NCBI RefSeq assembly: GCF_008831285.2
Contig: NC_045141.1
Coordinates: 12,632,106-12,696,105, forward strand
From: Nymphaea colorata
Lineage: Eukaryota > Streptophyta > Magnoliopsida > Nymphaeales > Nymphaeaceae
DNA: 64,000 nucleotides
Reading direction: 5' to 3'
The number at the start of each line of letters is the position of its first letter. Position 1 is the first letter of the stretch. Below the pieces are notes generated by a model that had not been told where the DNA came from, did not search any database, and saw only the letters and a list, made by a program, of their open reading frames with translations. Position numbers and translations under genes: made by a program. This document shows positions 19,970 to 30,953 of this stretch, piece by piece.

Positions 19970-20763
19970 AGGCAGCAGCAACAACCCAACCCCTAGTGCC
20001 CCTTGTATCCTGGGTTTATAGAACATACTTTGAGGGGCCTTTTTAAGATCTATGAGAATAATTCGTGAGGGCCGTGGCAGGAACTATGGGTTTCCTACCA
20101 CTGGCACCTTTTGGAATGGACGTCTTGCTGCTCGGTACACTACATGTCTAGGAACCCCATATAAAAAGGAATAGCATGTATTTTCCTCTCAATGGTCCCA
20201 CTAGTGTGGTCATTGTTTGTAGTCTACCTAAGATCAGTGTAGACTCGTGCCTGCCCTGCTCTAGTACATGGCACCACAGATGCTCAGCAAATGACGTCCG
20301 CACAAGGAAATCAAAATAAAGGGCGTTCAAGTCTCTACTTCGATACGTTGTGGACTGTTGACCTTTTGTGTTCTTGTTGTATACGTTAAAAATAATGTGC
20401 TCCAAAGATTATTACTTATTAAAAATTTCTCTGGATTACATCCATCAAACATATGCATGTAGGACACATAAGCCCATACATAGAAAATGGTGTAATTACC
20501 ATGTTCTAGTGCACTCTAGACTAACAGACAAAAGATTATCTGAGGCTGGATAAAGATATCTTCTAGTCTCTCACAGCACACATGCAGGGGCAAAACTAGG
20601 ATTTTTTTCATCATAGAGGAATAACTATAGCTTCAAAATTTTAACAAGGAAAGAAATATAATTTTCAAAATTTTTTATGCAGGTTAAATTAAAATTTTCA
20701 AAAACTTCAGCGGATAGAGCTCAAGATGGCCCGAGGATTTCAGTTTACAGCATACATGTCAGT

Positions 20764-20963
20764 CAGTGGCGGAGCCAGCGTGGGGCAGGTGTGGGCGCCT
20801 GCCCACGCCAGCTCAAGAAAACTCCATATGAAATGGAGTCTCAACCCAACTTCACCCCTGTGTTGCCCACGCCAATATTTGCTTTATTTTTAAAATAACA
20901 GAAAATTTTTTCACAAACTATGTACTAGTGCCCCATAGCCAAAAATTTCTGGCTCCGCCACTG
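20764..20963. mobile_element. hAT-type MITE, best-preserved copy
   Basis: 200 bp with perfect 15-bp terminal inverted repeats (CAGTGGCGGAGCCAG ... CTGGCTCCGCCACTG) and a perfect 8-bp target duplication ATGTCAGT (20756-20763 and 20964-20971). It has no transposase. Ends, size and duplication fit a non-autonomous hAT element. It has GC-rich subterminal regions (GGGCGCCTGCCCACGCC). Confidence 0.93.
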
Positions 20964-20984
20964 ATGTCAGTGTTTGTCATTGTG

Positions 20985-20988
<4 letters not shown>

Positions 20989-21019
<31 letters not shown>
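20989..21019. repeat. (GA)n microsatellite
   Basis: About 15 uninterrupted GA units just right of the hAT MITE. Confidence 0.95.
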
Positions 21020-21026
<7 letters not shown>

Positions 21027-23060
21027 GGGAAGTCAACTTGAATTGCGTCATATATATAGTGTTCAAAACCGTTTGCTTCCATGGCCAATTCAAGTTTTGA
21101 TGTATAATTGAAAAGGCCTTTTTTAGTTATTTCCTAAATATTCTCCCTTTTTTTTCAAATGACTGTTTTAACATTTTGCCTAAATCAAAATTGACCCACA
21201 TGAATAAGTGAATAATAATACTAGAAAAGTAAATGATGAAAATCAAATAGTATGTAACAATCTGGCTCACTCTCACATCGGCCTCGGACTTACTGTTTGG
21301 CGAATCCCAACCTACCTTCTAATAAATTTGATTCCAACTTAAAAGAAAAAGTTGGAGGACAGGTTAAGATCGATCAATCGAGGAGTTCAAGCTCGTTGTG
21401 TGAGTGGGTCAGGAATCACAGTGATGTTAGAGATAGCTCAACACATAGACCTAGGGTTGCCATGTGTAGACATGTATGCACATGTATGCTTCAGATGAGT
21501 GGATTGAAATACCTCAAAGTTTAATCATGTCTTTAAAATTATGAAAAATCTTAAACAACATAAAAGGGGTCAGGTAAGTGATAAATTGCTCTGGTTCTTT
21601 ACATTTTTAGGGTTAAAAGTAGGTTACTAGTACTACCACTTTCCATGCAACTAGTACTATATGTAAGAGTCAAACTAAATCAAAAAACTTATAATCAAAA
21701 CACATAGTTTTAGTTCACACATAACGTGTAAAGTTTACCTGGAATACGTAAACTGAGCATATATGAGGAATATGCGGACATATTACTGTAAGGGATTTGA
21801 TTAATTTGATTGATTATTAAAACGAGTTACATAATCATAGATGACAAGAAAGTAACTTTGCTTGTGCCATTTGTCATGCTAATCGTCCGCTCATAAATCA
21901 ATTCGCATAGACCCCATTTTATACGTACCTGATTAAACCACCGTTTGTTTGTCTATATGCTGACCTGAAATTGATTGGGTGACTGTTCTCGTTGAGATAT
22001 TCCGAAGTGGCCACTCTCTTTCTTTTTCCCTATCCTTAGGGTTCAAGTTTGCTTCAGGACATAGCTGGGGAGCGGAACACCCGACAAGTCGAATGTCACG
22101 CATTCATCATTTACAGTTTAAAAGTGTGACATATAAACCAGGTACCCTATGCTCCTAATTACTAGAGGGGCTGTGAAAAGATGGTGAAATAAAAACCTAT
22201 TAAAAATAGTTAATTATTTGTAATCCCCATCAATTTACGACCGCCTGACTAATTTTACCCAATTTAACCATATGCAAGTGATCTCCTTGCTGATATACTT
22301 AAAATTGAGTAGCTGACTTAGAAATGTTTTAGGTAATAGTATATGAACTAAAAAGATATTTTTTTAGTTGATATTCATTTTAGAAAATTTATTTTATAAA
22401 ATTATAAATAATTTGATGTCAACTCTTTAGGCCCTTCACCTTTGAACATGAAAAGTCACATTACAAAGCCATTTTTGTGAAATATGACCTCAAACTATGG
22501 CTTTGAATTCAAAATGTTTGACTCGCTATTCACAATAATAGCTTTCTCTAAATAAAATAAAGATTCTATTTAATTTTTCAAGATTGACAAAGATTTGTAT
22601 AAAAATTATTGCTTCTCCTTAACAGGGAGAAAACCGTTGAAAAAACTCTAATAATATTCAAAAGAAAAAACGTCTTTTTTTTTCTCTTTTCTTCTTTTTT
22701 TTTTTTCTCCCTTTCATGTTAAAGGTGTTCACCCCTTACCACCTTGAGACACTGAAAATAAGTTTTCTACTTTAACGGGACAATGGGTTGGGTGGGCGCT
22801 TTGGCCTTTTGTCAAGCAGTGGGTCTTCTCTCTGCTGAACTCTCATTTGGGTAAATTCTTCTTCCTTTTTTAGGTCCTTTGTTCTACCATATTCTAAATA
22901 ACACCCAGAAAAATGTCTTTACCCCCATACAAATTGGGTAGCTTTGAATCCATAACTCATCTGATTGCATGCTAAAATCAGACCTTAACGCTTGCATCCT
23001 TAAATCAGACCTTAACGCTGCAGGAAGATCTGGTTCATCAAGTGTGAGTTTGATTTCAAC
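21020..23060. other. AT-rich spacer with no recognised gene
   Basis: No domain-bearing frame on either strand. Poly-pyrimidine tracts lie at 22670-22710. The 75-codon plus-strand frame at 21297-21524 has no recognisable content. Confidence 0.5.
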
Positions 23061-23067
23061 CTCAATA

Positions 23068-23315
23068 GGAGGTGTTTAATTACTTTGGATTAAAATCTGT
23101 GGATCTCATGTGGCATACTTTTGCTGACATAACAAAATATCTACAACAAAATCCTTGGTTAGTCAAACTAAGGATCTTAGGTCAGACCTAAGATCTACAC
23201 TTGAAATCCTTATTTTGCCTTTTTGCATTGAAAAAATGTCAAATTTAAGATTGAAGGGTGAGGGTCTGATCTAGGAACCTAGATCAGGGGCAGCCAAATG
23301 CCAGTCAAAAAAAAA
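23068..23315. repeat. MITE-like repeat, family 2, copy 1
   Basis: Runs from GGAGGTGTTTAATTAC to CAGCCAAATG. It aligns with 26265-26550 through AAATCT-TGGATCT, TGGCATACTTTTG, GGTCAGACCTAA and AATCCTTATTTTRCYT. The GTGTTTRATTAC start and the CCAAATG/CAAACATC end are weakly inverted. Confidence 0.55.
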
Positions 23316-23622
23316 AATCAAATTATGTTGGATCTAACAAAGCATGAACTAAAAGCAGTCTGAATATACATCCCTAAGCTGTAAACCAATTGGTCCACTT
23401 CTTAGTAGAAGTACTAATATGCACTAAGATGAAATTTTCAGAACTGCAATATTATATAGGCCAGAGTTTATTTTGATTAAGTGAATGGATCCCAACACTT
23501 AAGCAAGAGGTGAAACCTCCCATTTTTCTCTTTGTCTTGAGGGTCCAGGGCTGCTATGGTGCCATAACGATGCACCTATGCTGCATGCCAACTAATGCAT
23601 TGCCTCATTTGGAACATAAAAA

Positions 23623-23843
23623 CAAAGGTGGAGGTAGGTGGGGGCTCCATGGGGCGTATACCCCATGGACTCCATTTTTTAAAAGCTTAATTTAATAGTT
23701 AAATTTTGGTCTATCCAGGTTCCTCTATATATGACAGACCCACGAGATCCAGGTTACTTTCTCATGGCTAATTGAAAATTAATTAATTGTATATTTAGTA
23801 CGCTCCCCCCAAAAAAAAAAAAAAAAAAAAGGCTCCAACCCTG
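23623..23843. mobile_element. hAT-type MITE, degenerate, with a poly(A) run
   Basis: 221 bp from CAAAGGTGGAGGTAG to GGCTCCAACCCTG, flanked by CATAAAAA (23615-23622) and CATAAAAC (23844-23851), 7 of 8 bases. It contains an internal run of about 20 A and a short palindrome TGGGGCGTATACCCCA. Confidence 0.65.
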
Positions 23844-23851
23844 CATAAAAC

Positions 23852-24292
23852 CAAGGGCATAGATTGCTGGAACTCTTGACGCCTTATGCAGCTCAATCTG
23901 AAACTTTGAATTTACATGTTAGATTTTAATTGACCTAGATCCAGCTATTTGGAGCAGCTTAACTGAAAATTTGTTAAATATATATTTAATGCCCTACGGA
24001 TTGTAGGTTCCACCGTGGATGCTTTCACCTGTACGACGACCCATTGATCTGCCAACTTATTGACCAGTTCTACCCTAGCCAACAGCCCATTGATTAATAA
24101 CTGACATGTTGGCCCAAGTCCTTTCAATCAAGTTGTTTTTATGAAAAATGTTGATTTTTTTATTATCAAAATATAAATGTTGTGGGAGCTGTTCATTTTT
24201 TTTTATTGTAAAAACACTATTAAAACTCAAAAAAACACCTCAAATATCATATTTAATGAGTTCAGTTTTTGTTCTTGTTGCTACCAATCACT

Positions 24293-24327
<35 letters not shown>

Positions 24328-24495
24328 AAAAGATTAACATTTTTTCTAAAATACGATGTTGCAAAGACAGGATAATGTTTTTCCATGAAATGATGAAAGA
24401 CCGATAAACTTTTTTGGTGGTGCAATGAGACCAAAGTTCCTTGTTAGAACATAACAGAGCAGGGCGCGTCAGGGGTAGAGGCAGTTGTGCAAAGT

Positions 24496-24541
<46 letters not shown>

Positions 24542-26260
24542 ATTTATTTATTTATTTACTTATAATGATATCTTAAAGAAATATTAACTAAATAATATTA
24601 AAAAATAAATTATGAAATTGACTCGGATCAACTCGGAGCTGAGAATACCCAAGTGTAAATCTCAAACCCCAACCGGACTCAAACCAAGTACAAAAGTACC
24701 CATTGGTGTCCGACCCAATACCCAACCCTAGGCATTCATTGACCATTGACTCACGCACCAAAGCTTCATTTTCAACATCAGAGGAAGAGGAGACCAATTT
24801 GACAGCAGCTTTGGGCGTGGGACCCACGTGAGGGAATTTGCTCCTCTTCGAGGGCCTTTCCCCTTTCTTTGTTTGGATCCACGACGTGACCACATTGACG
24901 CCGTGTGTGTGTGTGTGTTTGGACGCATGCACGTTCCGATTGAACTGATCAAGAAGAAAATAGGAAAAATACAAATCTTACTTTTTATGCGACAGACTAA
25001 ACTACCTTTAATAAATCATAAAATACTGTAAAATAAGAAGGAAAATGCCGACTTTAGTCTTTTGCACTAGTCTTGTTTACGAGAATACTTGTGTTTGTGC
25101 AGTGACAAACTTACATTTATGAAAATAATGCTAGTACGCACTATTTCATACAGGGAACTTAATTAAACAAATCTATTATATTGTTGGGTAGGTAAACTGC
25201 TCATCAAACCTGGTGGAGGAGTCCTTTATAAATTTTATTAATCCAATAGTGCTAAAAAGACAACATATATACAAGAGAACTAACAAAAAATGTTGCAACT
25301 TGTACAAGAGAAAACAATGAACCTCAAACTAAGGGCAGCAAGGAAAGAGTTTGCACATCTGGATTTTCGTTTGTAATGCGGAATAGTTGAACTTTGTTAG
25401 CCACGATTTGGGGAGCAGTTCTATTTCCCCTTCTACCTGTAATAAGAGAGCTAAGCCAGAATTTCCATTTCCAAATTTCTTGTAGTTAGCACTGATGATT
25501 ATGATGGAGCAACCATTGAAGTCAAAGTGAAGAAGCGTCTAAGCTAACATCTCTATCTCAAGGAAAGGAGATACTGATATGCAGCAGAAAAGATTGTCCA
25601 CATTAATAACATCTTTGGCTTCATTTACCTTAACCGCAACCCAACAAGCACCATTAGTTTTTCTAGATGCTATTTGAATAATTCCATGATTAGGATAAGT
25701 GGTTAACCATTTGCCCGGCAGAATGCCGAAACTGGTCCAAAACTACATTTTCAAAAGTTCCGCAGGCCGGCTATCAAGAACGGCAGCAAATTAAAAGGGT
25801 TTATTTTTTAAAGTACTTTTAATTAATTTAAAAACACGTAGGGGAAGGGGGTGACCTTTCAACCAATTTATAGCGAGTAGACAGTCTTTAAGGTGTGCTG
25901 AGTTCAACATGATGAATCATTTTGTGAAGGCCAGGTTTCATAATTTATAAAAAAAAAAACACTTTTTAACTAGACTTTCAAAAGGAATCATGTTATTCAT
26001 ACTTTTTTGAAAACATCATTTTCTCAAAATCGGGTCTTTACAAATTCAATTTTACTGTTAGCTATACATGCCTTGAAAGCTACTTTAGAGCCAAAACGGT
26101 ATTTCTCTTCCAGACCAGCTTTTAGGAGTACTGTGGAAACATACCCTCAAAATATAGTCTAGTCTTTTAGGGGTCATTTGGCAACAAGAACATTTTGTGA
26201 GTGTTTTTTGAATTTGTCTCAATTTTTTTGACAGGTTCATTGAACCTAGGGCAACTCGTC
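23852..26260. other. AT-rich spacer with microsatellites and no recognised gene
   Basis: (AT)n runs lie at 24294-24325 and 24498-24539 and a (GT)n run near 24903-24919. The 128-codon minus-strand frame at 24588-24974 includes a microsatellite-derived His-Thr run and no domain I know. Nothing else is supportable. Confidence 0.5.
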
Positions 26261-26264
26261 CGAA

Positions 26265-26550
26265 AAACTAAAAGGGTTTGTTTGATTACTCCATAGTTGA
26301 AATCTATAAATTTGATGTAGAAGTGGCGTGACATGCTTTTGTTGATGTGGCAAAAGATCCATAGTAAAATATATGGTTCATCGAAACTAAAGATCATAGG
26401 TTAGACCTAATATCCATGCTTAAATCCTTATTTTACTTCTTTACATTGAGAACAAATCGGATTTAAAATCGAAGAGGGAATGATCTGATATTAAATCCAC
26501 AATTATCAAATTATAAGGATCTTAAAATTAAGGTTAAACATCCCCTGAAA
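26265..26550. repeat. MITE-like repeat, family 2, copy 2
   Basis: Starts GGGTTTGTTTGATTAC and ends GTTAAACATCCCC (inverted: GGGGATGTTTAAC). The interior matches 23068-23315. No clear target duplication. Confidence 0.55.
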
Positions 26551-27079
26551 GAAAGTACCAACAAACTAAGAATGCTTTCTTTATTTACAGAAACAACTTT
26601 AATTTTATTAGCTTATTAAAATTAAGGGGTGGAAAGAGTTAAAGCAGCTAATTCATTCACTTACTTGCCATTTAAGTCAAGATGCAGCTGATTTTTTTTA
26701 AGTAATTGGATAATCCCTTAGAACTCATCTATTAAGGGATTATGGCAACTAGTGGTTGAAAGTTTGTAACAACTTCCTGGTTTCATTAAATACTCTACAA
26801 AAATAGCAACTGAAAAATTGTTTAAGTTGTACCTTATGGTAGGTAGTTATATTTACAAATGGTCAAGCACTTACATTTTAAGACTGAACTGTTCCCATTT
26901 TCTTTTCTCTCTTTTCTCTTTTTTTCCTTTTCTTTTTCTACAACCTTCCTCCTTAATACAGGACAAGTGGATCTAGAAAGACACTAAAAAAAACAAATCA
27001 ACAGGAAAATTGAGATATGATATTTCACTCATCTACCATTAGTTAACGACTTTTTTTCTTGATACCTAAGAATCACCTA

Positions 27080-27164
<85 letters not shown>

Positions 27165-28250
27165 ACACACAACCGGATCTATATATGCCAGATATGATGA
27201 GAATCACCCAAGTCATGGATTTCTAAGTGGATCAGATGACAGAGATTAAGTTGAAAATATGAAAACCAAGCTACTTTTTTAAGAGATAGAAAGGCACTTA
27301 GGTAGGAAACTGGTTTGTTTTCCCTTGTTTTTCACATACACACTTTCTCTCTGCCTTGAGGGATATTTGAGTCCCTTATGAAAAAAAACTTAGGTTTAAT
27401 ATTTTCAAATTAATCTCGACCATCTGATATATATATATATATATATAAGTCATCCATCCTGACATGGATGCTGTGAGAAATGAATGGCCGGAGGAATAAA
27501 AAAATGAATATATTATTGTTAGCTGAATGCTACAAAACAAAAAGCAGCCACTATGCATATAATAGAATGCACATAGAACCCACACAAAAATATAACGCAT
27601 TTCCATCAAAAATTGGCATGTTGGGGGCTCCACAGCTTCTTTTATAGCCATTGGCTGTATGAGTCATGAAATGGATCAGTTTTTTTTTTCATTTTTTATT
27701 TTGTAATTATGCCTTTTTTTTTAAAGCTTGAGCATCAATGAGGAATTGCTTCCTCATCAGCCTGCTTTCCAAGTGGTTGGCAGCATATCAAGTGGCATAG
27801 TTTTTCTCTTGCTCTTTTATAGAATCTCACTAATTGCTGCACTGGTAGGTTGTTGGGATAAGGCTGTGTATGTAGTAGGGACAACAACAGCCTGCCCATG
27901 CACTATCTGTTTGAGATATCCAAATTAAGTTTCCCTTCTTTCCTTTGAGTTTGTTTAAAGCCCACCAATTTAACTACAGCCCAAGACGAGGAAAGGCCAA
28001 CCACATTCAAAGGAGCTAAGAACAAAATATCAAACTTATTGAAAGTTATCGACGTCACTGGTTTCGGATTCGATCTTGTATTCATATCTTTTAAAAACCA
28101 CACATTCATACAGCACAGTGGCATGGACCCTAGCTATCAATCAAAATTAAAATTGAGGCCATATAGCCCCCATAGTAGCCCACAAATGAAAGCCGGAGCA
28201 CTGTCGGCAACCCCAACTCAAAAAAAAAAAAAAAAAAAAGTTTCTTATGA
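26551..28250. other. AT-rich spacer with a compound microsatellite and no recognised gene
   Basis: A compound (CT)n(AT)n(GT)n tract lies at about 27080-27164, an (AT)n run at 27428-27447 and a run of 19 A at 28220-28239. The frames at 27376-27651 and 27728-27928 have no recognisable content. Confidence 0.5.
27080..27164. repeat. Compound (CT)n(AT)n(GT)n microsatellite
   Basis: Three dinucleotide runs in direct succession: CT to about 27112, AT to 27140, GT to 27164. Confidence 0.95.
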
Positions 28251-28259
28251 GGTCCCACT

Positions 28260-28459
28260 CAGAGGTAGAGCTAGAAACTTTTCATGAGGGGGGTTGAATT
28301 AAAGTTTTTAAATTTTAATTTAGGGTCAAAATATCATTTTTCAAAATTTTTATATAAGACAAGTAAAATTTTTTAAAATTTACATGTATTTTTTTTTTAA
28401 ATGAAAAAAATTGAAGTTGGGCGAGGGCCTATGTAGACTCTACCTTGCCTCCGCCCCTG
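28260..28459. mobile_element. hAT-type MITE, degenerate
   Basis: 200 bp starting CAGAGGTAGAGCTAG and ending TTGCCTCCGCCCCTG, flanked by GTCCCACT (28252-28259) and GTCCCATC (28460-28467), 6 of 8 bases. Very AT-rich interior. Confidence 0.65.
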
Positions 28460-28467
28460 GTCCCATC

Positions 28468-29580
28468 TACTAAAGAAGATTCAATCCGACAGTCGGTCTA
28501 TGGCCTAGCTGAGAGCTGAAGACCCCACCCTTCCCTCTATCCCCCTAAGGACCAAGCCCCGTCGGAGTGAACTTCATGAAAATGACAAAAGAAGCTCCCA
28601 CATAAGGACAAGATCAAAAAATGAAAATGTATTTTCTGCAAAAGATAACTTTGCCCTTGACACAATGGAAAATACCACGAAATGAACACCAAAATATCCC
28701 TTTTGTATGGAGAAACCCTTGGATCGGTCTCTTGCAATTTTTCACCGTCGTGGTAACTTGATATATGGTTCATGCATGCTTCTAGTAAATCAAAAGTGGC
28801 CCAGGACCTTGGGAGAATGGAGAAAGGGGGTAGGCTTCAGCCTTTACTCGGGGGCAATGAGATTAGCCTCTTGCAAGAACAGAAGAACTAAGAGAGTAAT
28901 TTGGTCCGCCAAAGTATATGAAAAGGTGTTCATATATGCCAAATTAAGAAGAACGTCGTGTTTGCACATGTTCCAAGATTATCATGTTCTTGCGGCATTT
29001 GGTTAATGAACAATATCCAATCACATAATTGTTTATAAAACACAAAACATGGTGCTACTAAAATATGCGTCCTTGGAAACAAATGTTATAAGAACATAAC
29101 TTTCTTCTCACCAAATGCCTTGCTATGATCATGGGGCCATGAAAACCAAACATTTTAATACCCTAGGACCAAAACGGTAACATTTAACCCTAAGCTGGTA
29201 AAATGACCTTATACAACTCATTATATATATATATATATATATAATCAAATTTCTGTGGCGTTATCAATGTACTGCACATGCAGGCAAGTGAATAGTTGAA
29301 ATCGATGGGTGACTCACCCATGATGCAACCTTATATCCCTATTCTGTTTTGTGAGTGCACCAAATTTGACCTGGGCTAAATTTAGCTTGACATTGAAGCT
29401 ATTGTTTCTCAATTAACAAAGTAAAATGAGGACTACTTCGTAAGGAGGTCCGTATAAGGGATGGGATATGAGCCAGTACGTGGTCAGTTTTCGTCTTGAA
29501 CACTTATAACGTTAACTTTCTATGTTATAAAAAAAAAAAAGCACCAATATACAAGTTCAATCATATTTAAGGCATCACCC
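28468..29580. other. Spacer with no recognised gene
   Basis: A 99-codon plus-strand frame (28707-29006) and a 78-codon minus-strand frame (28537-28773) show no domain or family resemblance. An (AT)n run lies at 29221-29242. Confidence 0.5.
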
Positions 29581-29585
29581 TTAAG

Positions 29586-29982
29586 GCCGCACAACGAACC
29601 AAACCGACTCGGGTTCGACTCAAACTTGCTAGAAAAAACTCGGCTCGTGCTCGACTTGTTTATAAACGAACTGAGTTCGAGCTTATAAAGATACTCGAAA
29701 CAATAAACAAGTCAAGTTCGAATTACAGGAACCCGACTCGACTATACTCACAAACCGACACTCTATATAATATTGCCAAAGCCAGTTCACTGAATCACTG
29801 GTTTTAACTTGTAGGGTAAAAACAAATTTTCACAAGTTACATGAGTTAACGCTTGTACGAGTTAATGCTTGCACGAGTTAAACGAGTCGAGTTCGAGTTG
29901 GATTATGTGTAGCCGAGTCGAGCTCAAGCTTACTATATGGAGCTCGAGTTTTTTGAGCCGAGTTAGCTTGTGTGTAGCCCTA
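29586..29982. mobile_element. GAGCTCGA-rich interspersed repeat, copy 3
   Basis: Begins AAGGCCGCACAACG and ends TGTGTGTAGCCCT, the same inverted ends as the copy at 19416-19969. It has the same interior words (GACTCGTTTATAAACGA-like, ACATGAGTTAACGC, CGAGTCGAGTTCGAG) in reverse order relative to that copy. Confidence 0.6.
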
Positions 29983-30633
29983 ATTACCCATCAGCAATGA
30001 AAACAGGCATAGTACCCTTGGAGAACGAAATGTGTAGGCAATAGAATGAAATATCCCTCCTACTCCTACTCACTCGAAACCAAAATAATGAGGATCCACC
30101 GTAAATTTACCTTCAAAGCTCCTCTTATTGTTCTCTTTTTTTAGATCTAAAGTCAATTACGGCTTTCAAAAGACAGCACACAATTTTAAATGCACACGTT
30201 GAAGTTCTTTATGATATAACAGAGAATCGCAATTCTTTACCTTTAGCTTATTATATTTAATGGCAGAGTCTACTAAACATTTGCCAAGAAATGGTAACCA
30301 TTGAACATATACAAACCATTATATTTAACATATAGATATCTCTACGCTACCACGGAAGGGTACTTGGCTCAATTATTTATGAAATCAAAGGCCGAGACTT
30401 GCATGGTCAAAACCGCCTTGCAAAGATTCATTGATTGAATATGTTATATTTGATGCTGATGATATCAGCTTAAAAGAAAATCGTGTGGGCTCTCGGAGCT
30501 CTATTTCCGTGCAGGCTTCCTCTAAAAGTCACCAAGTTGACTCCGTGTACGGATGCAAACGGTTCGGACCGATCCGGCTAATCCAATTTAATTTGAAAAC
30601 AGATCCGTGGAGCGACAAACGTTGAAGGCAGGG
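29983..30633. other. Spacer with no recognised gene
   Basis: No coding content recognised; it leads into the tandem repeat at 30634. Confidence 0.45.
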
Positions 30634-30953
30634 TTTTCGCATGACCTTGATCCAGATCTTTGTTTCGGATCCGATTGTTAATCAGATCGTCCTACTTCCG
30701 TTGCCAAATTCGTGTTCGGATCATTAGATAAGGATCCAACCCGTTTCGCATAACCTTGATCCAGATCTTGGTTTCAGATCCGATTGTTAATCAGATAATC
30801 CTACTTCCGATGCTAAATTCATGTTCGGAACATTCCGTAAAGATCCAACCCGTTTCACATAACCTAATTCGGATCTTGGTTTTGAATCCGACTGTTTGTC
30901 TTACTTCCGTTGTCAAATTTGTGTTCGGATCATTAGATAAAGATCCAACCCGT
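30634..30953 (+). repeat. Tandem repeat, three copies of about 110 bp
   Basis: Unit starts TTTCGCATGACC (30634), TTTCGCATAACC (30744) and TTTCACATAACC (30853). Each unit contains GATCTTGGTTT-like, GGATCCGATTGTTAATCAG-like, GTTCGGA and AAGATCCAACCCG. The third copy has a small deletion. The preceding 30540-30633 is related in composition but not a full unit. Confidence 0.85.

Larger units (their letters stand above)
16027..20580 (+). repeat. Tandem segmental duplication, units of about 2.0 and 2.5 kb
   Basis: Unit A (about 16027-18042) and unit B (about 18043-20550) run in parallel. Matching landmarks are TGTACTATTT (16120/18247), CTGCCATGATT (16482/18868), CAGATGCCCTGCATGTCACA (16651/19020), GCACCATCGTCAGC (16711/19081), AGATCAGTGTAG (17700/20230), CAGCAAATGACG (17759/20284) and GGTGTAATTACCATGTT (17960/20490). 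A TCTCACAG boundary word appears at 16043, 18064 and 20568. Unit B is longer because it holds two GAGCTCGA-rich insertions. No gene is convincing in either unit. Confidence 0.8.

Noticed and set aside
24588-24974. 128-codon minus-strand frame as a gene
   Set aside because: It includes a His-Thr run from a (GT)n microsatellite and has no recognisable domain or neighbouring exon.
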